Position numbers and translations under genes: made by a program
Shown here: piece after piece, positions 24,995 to 38,457 of the stretch
How the letters are laid out: each line of letters begins with the position of its first letter
Position numbering within the stretch: position 1 is the first letter of the stretch
Notes under the pieces: generated by a model
Told to the model about the DNA's origin: nothing
The model's input: only the letters and a program-made list of their open reading frames with translations
The model's database searches: none
NCBI GenBank assembly: GCA_026745465.1
Contig: JACYXH010000446.1
Span: 926,466-990,465 of the forward strand
Direction of reading: 5' to 3'
Source: Lota lota
Lineage: Eukaryota > Chordata > Actinopteri > Gadiformes > Lotidae
Length of the DNA stretch: 64,000 bases

Positions 24995-26414
24995 TTCTTG
25001 GCCATAGGGCTGCTAAACTTGCAGTTACTTGCGTCCACAGTATAAACAGGAAGCCATTGACTGAAAGTTCTCACTCCAAAACAACTTCATCACTTTGAAT
25101 GTACCACAAAATAATTAAGCTATTGATTTGGTCACCCAAATCCAAAAGTGGAAATTTGTTTGGATTCAAAGATGATATTATTAGTCATCCATCAACGTTT
25201 GATAAAGATCATATGTTCTATATATATATACAGTATATATATATATTTAATTTGATAAAATATTTAAATATATTTGCTCATTATAGATTTCTCCAGGATT
25301 GACTGGGTGTGGCAGTAATATGGTAGGAGCAGTTTGAATGACACCTGGGCAAGGGAGTGTCCTGATGGTTTTATTCAGCTTTCCATATTGTCCCTGACAG
25401 TATTTTAAAATGTTATTTCATTACATATCAAAGTTGATGCTACATAAGAGAGACTATCACTGCATTACACACTGGATGCCAAAAACACTAAAACGTACAT
25501 ATCCTGCCAAATTTTTCCCTGTTTTCTAAGGTAATTGCTCGTATCCAACCTGAATTTTGGACATTCTTTGTCCAAAATGACACAAAGTGGCACCTGACAT
25601 GCCATGCAGAATAAAGGGGGTAATTATTTTTCTGTCAGGTCCAGGCAAGACTGGACCTGCTGTATCCAGGGGTTGACTGTGCTGCTGCTCTGAGGTAGAT
25701 GGAGGTCTCTGGCTGCTAACGATTGTCACAATCACATTTTCTTGAAGTTTGTAGGCAGAAGTTCACCTGCTTAAATTGGGGTTTACTAACCCTTTAAAAT
25801 GTACATTATGCAACTTTAAATTTTTTATTGTAATGTGCTTTAAACCACATTCTGCCATGTAGATACTAACTTTCAGTCACATCTTGAGGGTGGGCGTGGT
25901 TTGGAGAGCGTAGGGAGGGGTGAGGAGCATAGTGGGTATTTTTTCAAAATTGTGAATGGTGCTAGTTTGAAATGGCAAATCGTGTATAGTGTACCTGTTA
26001 CTAATGACTGTGATCATCAGATGGGGATTCAGTGTTACCATCTGCGTTAGACATGGTAATATGCTTTGTTAGTTCAGGGACCCTTAAATACATTGAAATA
26101 AACATTTAGCTTGGGTGAACAATGGAATTGCAAAGTCAAAACTGTTTTCTGATTGTGTGAGTCTAAGTCATAGACACATGACATCTTAACAGTGTGAGAG
26201 TCTAGAGCACCTAGATTCTCACAAACATTGGGAAACTCACACAACCCACACATATGCCTAAAATTTGCATATATACTGCCACTCACACAAAATATAGCTT
26301 ACCTTTGTTAGCTCCACTTCATAAACTCTGTGATCTGCGCCTTCTGTACCACACATTTACGAGCAAACTAGATGGCTGCCAATAGTCAGTTACCATAGCA
26401 ACAACACCTGATAC
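24995..26414. other. non-coding stretch with possible interspersed repeat
   Basis: A TATATACAGTATATATAT tract at about 25220-25245. The segment about 25795-26400 (with ATGCAACTTTAAA and GGGTGGGCGTGGTTTGG) resembles a dispersed fish repeat in style, but I cannot name it or fix its ends. Confidence 0.3.
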
Positions 26415-26442
26415 ATTCCTGTCATGCATTCCTGACAGGAAT
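26415..26442. repeat. perfect 10-bp stem hairpin
   Basis: ATTCCTGTCA and TGACAGGAAT flank the loop TGCATTCC, which itself repeats ATTCC. Confidence 0.85.
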
Positions 26443-26540
26443 CAAATGATTTATTCTGTCCTAACCAGGTGTGTGGGTATCTTCAATCATTCAAATTTTG
26501 TTGTGTTGTATATGCTAGAGGCACAGAACCATTGTTAATT

Positions 26541-26741
<201 letters not shown>

Positions 26742-27791
26742 CCATTTCTTGGGGTGACTGATTAAAACCCAACATGTAAATGATGCAATTTCACCAGCGT
26801 GGTGAGCATGGGGCTGGGAACACAGTCGAACTGCAACAATGCCTTGATCAAAAATACTAATCTAGCCTGAAGACCTCCTTCCCCCGCCTCCCTTTATCAT
26901 CTCATGCCGCCCTCTCCCAGGCCCCTGTATCCCTAACATGTCTAATGTTCTGCACATCTACCATCTGCTTGTTTTTTGTTGTTTTTTAACGAAGCAGCAA
27001 AATAAACAACGAGCCAGCTTGGTGTTTTGTAAGAAAATGGATGAAAAGCCTTCAATATCGATAATTTTCATGATATATTATGGATTGCAGTTAAATTTCC
27101 AAATTCATTTCAAATTAAAACATTTTACCTATTAATTTTCTCTCCTCTAGGCCATATAACAAAGTTTTGTGCGTTTGTGTATTTGATCAAAATGAGCCAT
27201 TGCGGCGTTATCCTTCTCTTTTAGAAACATTAGTTTTTGCTGTTATTATTTCTCATTTCTACAGATGTGCTTAATGATAAGGATCAATAAACAATTACTG
27301 GTCTCTTTGCCTGGACTGGTTTCCTCTGATTGTCTCTGTGCCTGAAACACAGCAGCATTGACTGATGAGCCAGGAGGAGAACTGCTAAAGATCCACCCAG
27401 ACAAGACTGTATTCATAACACTGAATGCTCCTTTTATTATTATTACTATTAGAGTTGCACATACTTTGTACCTTGTACTTCACTTAATTTGCTCTAAGGT
27501 CTGCAAATTCTATTGGTGACACAAAAGATTGCACAATCTTTTCAAATATGGTTTGAGTTTATTTGTCATTGTGACCAAGAGAAGATAAAGTAGTTATCCT
27601 GGTGAAGGGTAACAGGCCATGCGGCGCAGGTCTGGGGGTGCTTGTTTGGGGGATTCAGAGCGTGGGGGTGCATAGTCAAACCTGTGATGACTCATTTTGA
27701 ATATACCCAAAGCGGAGAGTTGTCTGTTGATAATGTACTGATGCTGCAAAAGAAAGACCAGCTGGTAAAGGAAGTCATGGAAGAGGTCAGT
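26742..27791. other. non-coding stretch
   Basis: Nothing recognised. A 119-codon plus frame from 27642 runs through the G tract and is not supported as a gene. Confidence 0.4.

Positions 27792-27834
<43 letters not shown>
27792..27834 (+). repeat. homopolymer G run, 43 nt
   Basis: Forty-three consecutive G between GGTCAGT and AGCACTTGG. Poly-G of this length is very rare; it can form G-quadruplexes and is prone to replication and sequencing slippage, so the exact count may be unreliable. Confidence 0.9.
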
Positions 27835-27835
<1 letters not shown>

Positions 27836-28031
27836 GCACTTGGACCACCAGAAGGGGGATGGAAGGGGGAGCAGCAGTCAGTTAAGTGGCCTCAAGAGTC
27901 TTTTAATAATGGGGACGGCGGTGCTGAGCAATTATACAGCGCTGGATGGGAAGCCCGCGGCTCACGACGCAGCGCACAGTTCCTTTGAGAAGTGGTGCTA
28001 GCTTTAGCTGTGGACTTCAGCTGGAACTCTC

Positions 28032-28053
28032 TCACACACACACACACACACAC
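28032..28053 (+). repeat. short (CA)n microsatellite
   Basis: About 22 bp, inverted relative to the GT array 50 bp downstream. Confidence 0.9.
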
Positions 28054-28102
28054 CGTCTGGCAGTCGCTCAGCTGTTGTGACCTGTTGGTGATAACAAACT
28101 GT

Positions 28103-28103
<1 letters not shown>

Positions 28104-28172
<69 letters not shown>
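28104..28172 (+). repeat. (GT)n microsatellite, 69 bp
   Basis: Pure TG array. Confidence 0.96.
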
Positions 28173-28173
<1 letters not shown>

Positions 28174-29881
28174 TGAATCAGACAGAAGTGTGAGGAGTAG
28201 ATGTCTGGATTGGTCTCAATGAGATAAGAACCCAGGGAGTTCCTATCCATGGGGCTATGTGTTCATCAATTTGGTTTCCATGAAAACAACCGATGACAAC
28301 AATGGAGGATTTCTCATTGTTTCTGGTCTCAAGTACCGGTTATTTGCAAATGCTCCAACTATTATGGTCAGATTTTTGCTAAAGAGAATGTGATCTTCCT
28401 GTTTGTTCACTGTTTTATATTCTTAGTTTTATTTTCTTGGTCCATATGGCAATACTTCAACATCTGTCTGTAGTTTCTATCCTAACCTATTTTACATTAG
28501 AGGTCAAATGAGGCCAGGGATGACAATATTCTCACTATATTGTATTTATTAAAAGAAATCAGTGACACTACTTCCAGTTGGTCATTTTTGAGGAAGAAAC
28601 CATTTTGTGAGTTAGTGAGGACGTTCATATCGATTTTTTTGTGTAGGTCCAGTATTCAAATCAACTGGTCAGTGTATAACATTGATGTAAGAGTAGTGAG
28701 AACAGAAAGAATACGGAAATAGTATACCAGGAAAGTGTACTATATACATACTTTTTTATTTAATATCCACATTCCTAATCAGGCCTAACCAAGTATTGGC
28801 AGACATATGATTCCTGCCAAATTTGAACAGCTTCCAAAATCAATAAGACTTTCCCGAATACATTTAGATAAATCCTTACATATCCTGCCATTTGTTCTGG
28901 CTGGTCGGCCATATTGGAGATAACAGCTGTGCCAAGAATTCAGATCCATATCTGTTTTGATCTGTTGAGATACCTTGACAATACCAACCATGTTGCCATT
29001 TCCATCATCTATTTGTACTGTCACTAACAAAACATAATTCTGGTCTCCAACTACATATGTGTGCCCTCCCTTGACCAGACAAATTTCACATTCTAGACTC
29101 GGAATAAGGTGCACATAGCCTTCTAGACAATCTCAATGCTGACTATCAGCCTCTGACCGGCTTACGGTCGTCGATGTTCATGGCTTGTTTCCACTGCCTC
29201 AAAATTATCCCTTCTTGCTCTCACTGATTGTCTTGTGGAAGCCAACCAAAAGCACCAGAAGGCAGAGGCTACAGGGGGATAACACTGCCCACACTGTCCC
29301 TGTGTCAGTAACGCTGCCCAGATCCTTAATCTGACATCAGCCCCACCAAACCGAACCTTACCTAAATGTTACCACCTGTGACCCAACCCACTCAACCTTT
29401 CTAAACCTTACACCTAAACTTTCCCATTCATGACCATGTCCAAATGGTTCAATTAGTTTCCTCAAAGAAATAAATGCTAACAAATAGTTTTGGGCAATAT
29501 GTAAACATCTTAGACTCCTTATATGTGGACAGAAGGGAGATCTATTCATGGATACATTCTTAAATGTGATTATTTCATTTTAGTGTGTAATTATATTTCC
29601 TTTGACTACTAGACCTTCTAATGAAGTGATCTGCCCTGATTGTTGTTTGCACTGTTGCACCTGGATCACTTTGCTGTTGCACCTTTTTGAATTGTTTAAT
29701 TGGTGTATGCTGAGTTGTCAAACACTATTCCTGTGTGGTGTCAAATGTCAAGATAGGTTCCTGTATGTCGAATCATATGGACAATACATTATTATTAGTA
29801 AAGATTGTTACTATGTAGGTATTGGTTACTAGGTATTGTTTGGAAACGTATTGTAATAGGGATTGGTTCTACTTTGATAAA
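28173..29881. other. long non-coding stretch
   Basis: No gene recognised. The minus frame 29114-28785 (109 codons) has no known domain. Confidence 0.4.
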
Positions 29882-29901
29882 GGGGGGGGGGGGGGGGGGG
29901 G
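29882..29901 (+). repeat. homopolymer G run, 20 nt
   Basis: Twenty consecutive G followed by TGCACACACACACGTGCAC. Confidence 0.93.
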
Positions 29902-32436
<2,535 letters not shown>

Positions 32437-33043
32437 TGTCAGGTGTGTATGAAATTCAGATCCAAAAGCAGAAGTTCAAATTAGTTATGTAAGGCAGAGC
32501 AAGGCTTCAGTTTTATCGAAAACAAACAAAACTCCTGTCTCATAGAATATTTTTCAAAAACACAAATACAGGCCATAAGACCGCTGAAGACTAAAACAGG
32601 GAAAAGTCCAAACAAAGGAAGACAAAACAGGTCACCATCCAAAGAATAGTCCAGGCGCAGGCAAATGTCAAAACCGATTAAATCAGAATTCCAGGCAGAT
32701 GATCCCAATCGGCAGGCAAAATCCATAATCCAGAAACAGGCAGGAATGAAAGAGGCAGGCAGGCAGGCAGGCAGAATACAAAGCAGTGTAAAAGGGCTAG
32801 GTAACCTCAGACCGAATGCTGGGACAAAGTGGCACTAACAGAACAGGATATAAATAGGCTGAGTAACGAACACACAATGAGGAACAGGTGAACAGAAAAG
32901 GTGGCGGGAAACAGACAATGGCAGGAGGAACAGGTGAGAGGCGGAGTCAGAGGCACAACAAAAATAAAGACACAAGGTGGACAAAACACTGAATAGCCAG
33001 CAAGAGGCCACAGAGTCACTGAGTCTAAACAGATGTGCTGACA
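32437..33043 (-). mobile_element. probable solo LTR of a Gypsy-type element
   Basis: On the minus strand the segment begins TGTCAGCACATC and ends CACACCTGACA, giving TGTCAG/CTGACA inverted ends over 607 bp. CTATTTATATCC (32848-32857 region) supplies a TATA box, and the layout resembles the Sushi LTRs. No internal region adjoins it. The flanks (AAACC and TAAAA) are not a clean duplication, so it is old, recombined or slightly mis-bounded. A GGCA tetramer run sits at 32755-32773. Confidence 0.6.
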
Positions 33044-33695
33044 TAAAACAGACGCCATTTCCACTCCCGAGTTTGTCTCAGTAAGTTTACTGATTATTTC
33101 GATTGATTTCTGTTAAATAATTTTGGAAACACTCTGTTCCATGTGATGTATTGTTACTCCTTTATTGAGCTTTTTCAAGCGTTCACGATTTATACATGTC
33201 AAAGTAAACGGAGAGAATTGGAAGGGGCTGTAGCGGAGTACAAACAGAGAAATAAATGCTCTCGATTTGAAAAAAATCTAAAAGAGAAGAGAGAATATGT
33301 AGTTCATATTTCATATTCACACACACAACTTAAAGGTCCATGCAAGGTGTATGCTGAGGTTCTAAGCATTCAACAAATAAGTCAAGGTTGTTTACAACTG
33401 AATATCTCGATCTGAAATGACAGGGAAACACAGCCCTACAAAATCTCCCTACTTGGCTAGTTTACCATCTCAAAACTCAACAAGGAGTCCATAGCATCGC
33501 ATGAGGACAAAAGCGCTATCTAGGGTTGCTGTTTTTTTACCTTTTCACATGTCAAGGACCCTTCCTCTCTTGGAATATTCAACAGATACACAAGGGAGGC
33601 AGAATGACTGAGAGGTGCTGCAAGGGAGAGGAACCATTATTGTTGGACCATTGCTTTACTGTTGGAACAGATGGAGTTTTGCATGCAGCTTACAG
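33044..33695. other. non-coding stretch
   Basis: Frames at 33143-33415 and 33526-33783 show no recognisable domain. Confidence 0.4.
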
Positions 33696-33709
33696 CCCCC
33701 CCCCCCCCC
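33696..33709 (+). repeat. homopolymer C run, 14 nt
   Basis: Fourteen C, then ACCCCTGC. Confidence 0.9.
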
Positions 33710-33837
33710 ACCCCTGCACAAGTCAAAGGACTTCAAAGACCTCTTTGCACCTAACAGCCACTCCCTATACATTTCAACATTGATTGTTCGCGCAAGTCAT
33801 GATCATAGTCTCAAGTATATCTCTGAAGAAATAAATA

Positions 33838-34078
33838 TATGGAGAGGGATGCAGAGACACAGAGTGACGGAGAGAGGAGGAAGAGAGCGAGATTAAGAGA
33901 CAAGAGTGAGAGGGACAGAGTGCAAGAGAGAGAGAGAAAGATTGAGAGACACAGAGGGAGAGGGAGACGTCCCAGACAGAAGAGAGAGATTGAGAGAGAC
34001 AGACGAGGAGAGAGGGACGAAGGGAACAGAAAGGAAAGGGTGCAGATAGGGAGATAAAAAATGGAGAGAGAGCGCCAC
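33838..34078 (+). repeat. polypurine-rich tract, about 240 bp
   Basis: GA, GAGA and GGGA words dominate with few pyrimidines. The charged RE-rich frames it opens are compositional artefacts. Confidence 0.8.
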
Positions 34079-34412
34079 TCTGCACAAAAAGGGAGTTTTG
34101 ATCACGCAACTGCTGCTGCTTTGCCCCTTTGATGATAACGAAACATGATTTTGGAAGGTATAAATATGCTTCCAGGAGCCAATAGGAGACGTTGAGAGAT
34201 GCAAAGTGTGTGTTCCCGGAATGGAGAGCTATGGCGAGGGGGTCCCAGAGAAAATTCCTGGCGTCCCGGTTGTGACTCAAAATAGATAGTAAATGAGAGG
34301 TGATCTGTCAAAAGCACTGCTTATCCCTGTTGACCCACAGGAAGACATACACCCTGTCTTGTTACTTCTGTCCTCTGCCTTACCTCCGTACATGTGTGAA
34401 TGCCTTCTGCTG

Positions 34413-34414
<2 letters not shown>
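34079..34414. other. non-coding stretch
   Basis: Nothing recognised. Confidence 0.4.
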
Positions 34415-34447
<33 letters not shown>

Positions 34448-34482
34448 GGGGGGGGGGGTCTTTGTGTGTGTGTGCGTGCGTG
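34415..34482 (+). repeat. (GT)n, 14-nt G run and (GT)n compound tract
   Basis: A GT array ends in 14 consecutive G (34445-34458) and resumes as GT and GC-GT units. Confidence 0.93.
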
Positions 34483-35055
34483 CGTAAGATAATCTGTGTG
34501 TGCACATGTGTGTGTACATGTGCAGTCATATCCACTGATGTAAATGAGGAGGTCTTTCCTGACTGTGGCGACTGACCTTTAAACTAATGAATGGAGATGT
34601 GGCGCCCAGATGGAGTCTTTATCTGATACAATCAGGGCAATGTCAAGCCAAGGCTTAAAAAGTCACTGCTGCCGTGCTCCCATAGTGGAATCACGTTCTG
34701 GTTAGAAAATCAATCAATGCAAAAGGTTAAAAAGTTATACAAAATAATATTTTGTTTTTTTAATTATTTGTTGAAATAGGGAGACCAGAGCAAAAGCTTA
34801 GACAATGGTTGCTTCCCAGTTTTTGTATCCATGCTGGTGCACCTAGTGGAACAGACCAATATCATAAATAGTTTGAGCTACATCTGTGTTTATGCTGCTA
34901 TTAAATCACTGTAAAGGATACCTTAAAGAGGCCATATAGGATGTTAAGGATGTCCTTGAAGAAGGTTGCCCTCGGCAATGTATTGCAGACATCTTCCTGG
35001 TGTCTTAATGATGTGTATGGGTGCACGTTTCCCCATCTGGATACATGCTAAGTCA

Positions 35056-35058
<3 letters not shown>
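34483..35058. other. non-coding stretch
   Basis: Nothing recognised. Confidence 0.4.

Positions 35059-35126
<68 letters not shown>
35059..35126 (+). repeat. (TG)n microsatellite, 68 bp
   Basis: Pure TG array. Confidence 0.96.
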
Positions 35127-35127
<1 letters not shown>

Positions 35128-35199
35128 ACAATGTACTGCATGATTATTATTGGACTATAATTATATTCCTGCTCATACCGAGGCACTCTGCGTAAATAG

Positions 35200-35201
<2 letters not shown>

Positions 35202-35236
<35 letters not shown>

Positions 35237-35241
35237 TGTGT

Positions 35242-35273
<32 letters not shown>

Positions 35274-35287
35274 TGTGTGTGTGTGTC
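35202..35287 (+). repeat. (GT)n microsatellite with CTG interruptions
   Basis: A GT array broken by two TCTG steps and one TTG step. Confidence 0.93.
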
Positions 35288-37596
35288 CCCTCTAAATGCC
35301 ATAATTTGGCAGCAGCCACTGTGCAGCCTCCCCAGCAGTCATGGATGAGCAGATTTAAAATGGTACATAACCTTTCCCTTTTCTACCTTTGGATTCCAGT
35401 AAATCGGGATGTCCGTCAGTGTGAATGGAGCTCTAGACGTCTGTGTTCTTCATTTGCCCTGCATTCTGCCTTTTCTTTATTATATCACTTGTTTATTACC
35501 ACACTTTGTTCTTTCTGTTGTTTTTCCCTTTTTAAACAAGATAATATCTAGATTGTACAACCGTTTTTTTATTTCAATTGTATCTATAATAAAAGAAAAT
35601 CACCTGTTTACACGGTCGTGATGTAAAGTTTACTCTGCTTTGGATAATGCCACCAATCACGTTTATCAATAGATATGCTAGGGCTATGAAATGTTGACAG
35701 TTTGAAAAGTAGGCATGTTTCAGCTACATTTGCATACGACTCCCCCCACCCTTGCTTTTTATTGCTTGATGATCTGTCACGTCTGAGGTAAGCACGTGAC
35801 TTGAGAACACTTCTGTTAGAGATTCTGTCTAGACGAGAACCTATCACTAGTCAATCTTGATTAAATGACAATAGTTGCAATCTCACAACCATTTAGTATT
35901 TGGCTTTGAAGAGACATTCAAACGCAGGTCTCTGATTGATGCAAACACCTTTTCTCCTCCCTGATTTTTCCCTTTCCTTCCTTTTTCTTAACTTACTAAA
36001 CTATTTACTATGAAAGTCTGGGCAGGGAAATTCGATTTTCATTCAGAGCATTGAATTATGGTCTCTTTAAAACAAACTCCATAATTCTTTGAATAAATAA
36101 TCATTGTTTGATAGATGTCAGTAAATCTTGTTATTACTCACTCCCTGTGAACAAGTTATGCAGTTATAACGTTTAATTACGCAAATACAGAAGTATGCAA
36201 CATATAAACGAGGTAGTTACCAGGCTGTTTAATTGGGTGGTTCTGATGGATCCAAAGCAAGGGGTGTCTAGGCAGGAAACACACCTTTGAATGTGTCTGC
36301 ATAATTATGATCAGCAAATAATTTGTAGATTATATCTTGTGTTAAGAACAGTAACATTAGAAGCGCCACTGATATTTATATTTATTATATAAATTATATA
36401 TATATACAGTATATATATATACTATATACATTTTTTTTTAAAGATAGACTATAGACTATTACGCTTATTAAGCGTTATATATAGGTGTCTCCTCTCCTAC
36501 GAAGATCGTCAACATGAGGGACCACGTCGTCGATATACGTTATTTGAAAAGTACAAATGTACTTATAATATAATATATATATATAATGTATTTATAATAG
36601 TAACAATGAACTGCTGTTTTTTTGTATCTGCTTGCTACACATAATAGCAATAAAACATGCACTAGACTTGCACCCGCACCCACATTTGTTTATTAAGGTA
36701 TACCATTACATAAACTTTCTGTGGATACAGACATTAGTAATGCAGCCTGACATTCTTTGCAATTAGAAGGACATCTTAGTTATGTGTTGAATATAGCAGT
36801 TGAAAATGGTAGTCTATTGTGTTAAACCTGCAATAACACTATAGTGTGTTGTATTTCCACTCTGCAGGGCACCTTAGATGTATGACTGTTGACTGTATGC
36901 TCAGACTCTTTTGTATGCTGTTTGTTTGCTTGTATATCTTTTTTGTCAATGTTATTCGCCATTTTGTCTGTCATATTTTCTATTAAGTGGCTCTATCTCG
37001 CCCTTACACACACAGACACAAACATTCTCTTACTGACACAAACACACACACACACACTCTCTCACTGATGCACAGACACACCAACACCCACGCAGACACA
37101 AATAAACCAATCAGACAAAATAATACATATAGTACACCTATACTCGTACGCCCGTCAATTAACAATCACGCCTAGATTACTAAAATTGTCCGCATTTTCC
37201 CTTAAATCTTTGTTCTTTGTCTTTCATACCATCTCCATCACTACCAAACACCGTACTAAAGAAATGGGGTTGTCTCAAAGAGTAAGCAACTGTGTGTGCT
37301 CTGCTAAAAAAAGCCGTAGCCAATTACCTGGAAGCGTTTCGAGGAGGCTGTTGTTCCTCTCCGAGCCCCCCTCCTGCCCAACAAGATGAAGCGGAGGTGT
37401 GCTCCCCCATGGTTGTACACAAAGCTGCGCCAGCAAGCTAGATTGGATGTGACCACTGCTCCATAATGGTGGATGAAACGGAATGCTCCAAACCACACTA
37501 GACTGTAGAGCGAAATCATGACATAATTCCGATTTAAATCGTATTTATTATAACTGTGCATGTTAATAGTATTTTTTTAGGGGTAGTCGTCGTAGC

Positions 37597-37597
<1 letters not shown>
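35288..37597. other. long non-coding stretch
   Basis: AT-rich, with ATATATACAGTATATATAT at about 36400-36425 and a CA-rich patch at 37005-37110. No gene recognised. Confidence 0.4.
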
Positions 37598-37630
<33 letters not shown>

Positions 37631-37631
37631 T
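37598..37631 (+). repeat. (TAG)n trinucleotide microsatellite
   Basis: About eleven AGT/TAG units; related degenerate units lie on both sides. Confidence 0.92.
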
Positions 37632-38129
37632 CAGTAGTTTAATTCGTAGTTGTAGTCATCGTAGGGGGGTAGGTAAATGCCTCCTAGGAACATCCCGCCA
37701 GAGCAAAAAGCAGAACAAACAAAGCAAACAAAAGGTCTTCGAAAAGGAACTTCTTACATCAAATTATCATATTATTGTTGTTATGATGAAATCTGCATGA
37801 ATGACGATGATGATCAAATAGACCAGATGACAAGAAAATATCCATGAGCCATTTCATCATGTCCGTTTCTTGACTATGTGTATCGTGACACATTGTTTGT
37901 CTTCTGATAGCAGCTGCTCCCAACGGTCTTTATAGTCATTCCACTATTACTGTGGCTAGCCTCTCCCTATTCAACATGTGTGCCTTGGATAATGACTTGA
38001 TCTGATGGGCACCATCCAATACTCCCACAGCCGGTGTGTTCATGCTCAACCAACACATAGCAAATAATTTGTATCATTACATAATATGTTTAAAGGAAGG
38101 AGGTCAGAGACGCACAGTGTGCCCATAAT
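37632..38129. other. non-coding flank left of the Gmr1-type element
   Basis: Nothing recognised. Confidence 0.4.
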
Positions 38130-38134
38130 GTGTG

Positions 38135-38457
38135 TGTAGCCACTCTGGGCTACCGACCAGGGTTAACGAACCTCCACAAACACACAGTGCTGAGCAAAAC
38201 TGTCACTTTTATTGCTCACTTCAAATAACAACAAAAAACAACGCTTGTCCGTCTCTGGGGAAATGCGTGATCGCCTTCTCGGCGTGCTGCGTCCGTCTAC
38301 TCAGACCCGACCTCACTGTGGGAAGAGCACAATACACATCAGTATTTAATAGCTATCTAATTGCGCTCATTCCCTACAGCTGCGTCTGAGACCCCAATTG
38401 AGCCGCTCCGCCCCTTCTGCCCGCAGCCGGCGCTAAACCACGCCCCTCCTTACCACA
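38135..38457 (-). repeat. 3' LTR of Gmr1-type element
   Basis: On the minus strand it runs TGTGGTAAGG to GGGCTACA... with TGT/ACA ends. ATTAAATA (38343-38350) is the TATA-like box and AATAAA (38208-38213) the polyadenylation signal. Confidence 0.93.

Noticed and set aside
25795-26400. Named SINE or DNA transposon
   Set aside because: It has the look of a dispersed fish repeat, but no ends, terminal repeats or second copy in the window were found, so no family is assigned.
27642-28001. 119-codon plus-strand frame with a poly-Gly core
   Set aside because: The Gly stretch is the 43-nt G tract. The flanks match no known domain, and the frame depends on the exact, unreliable length of the run.
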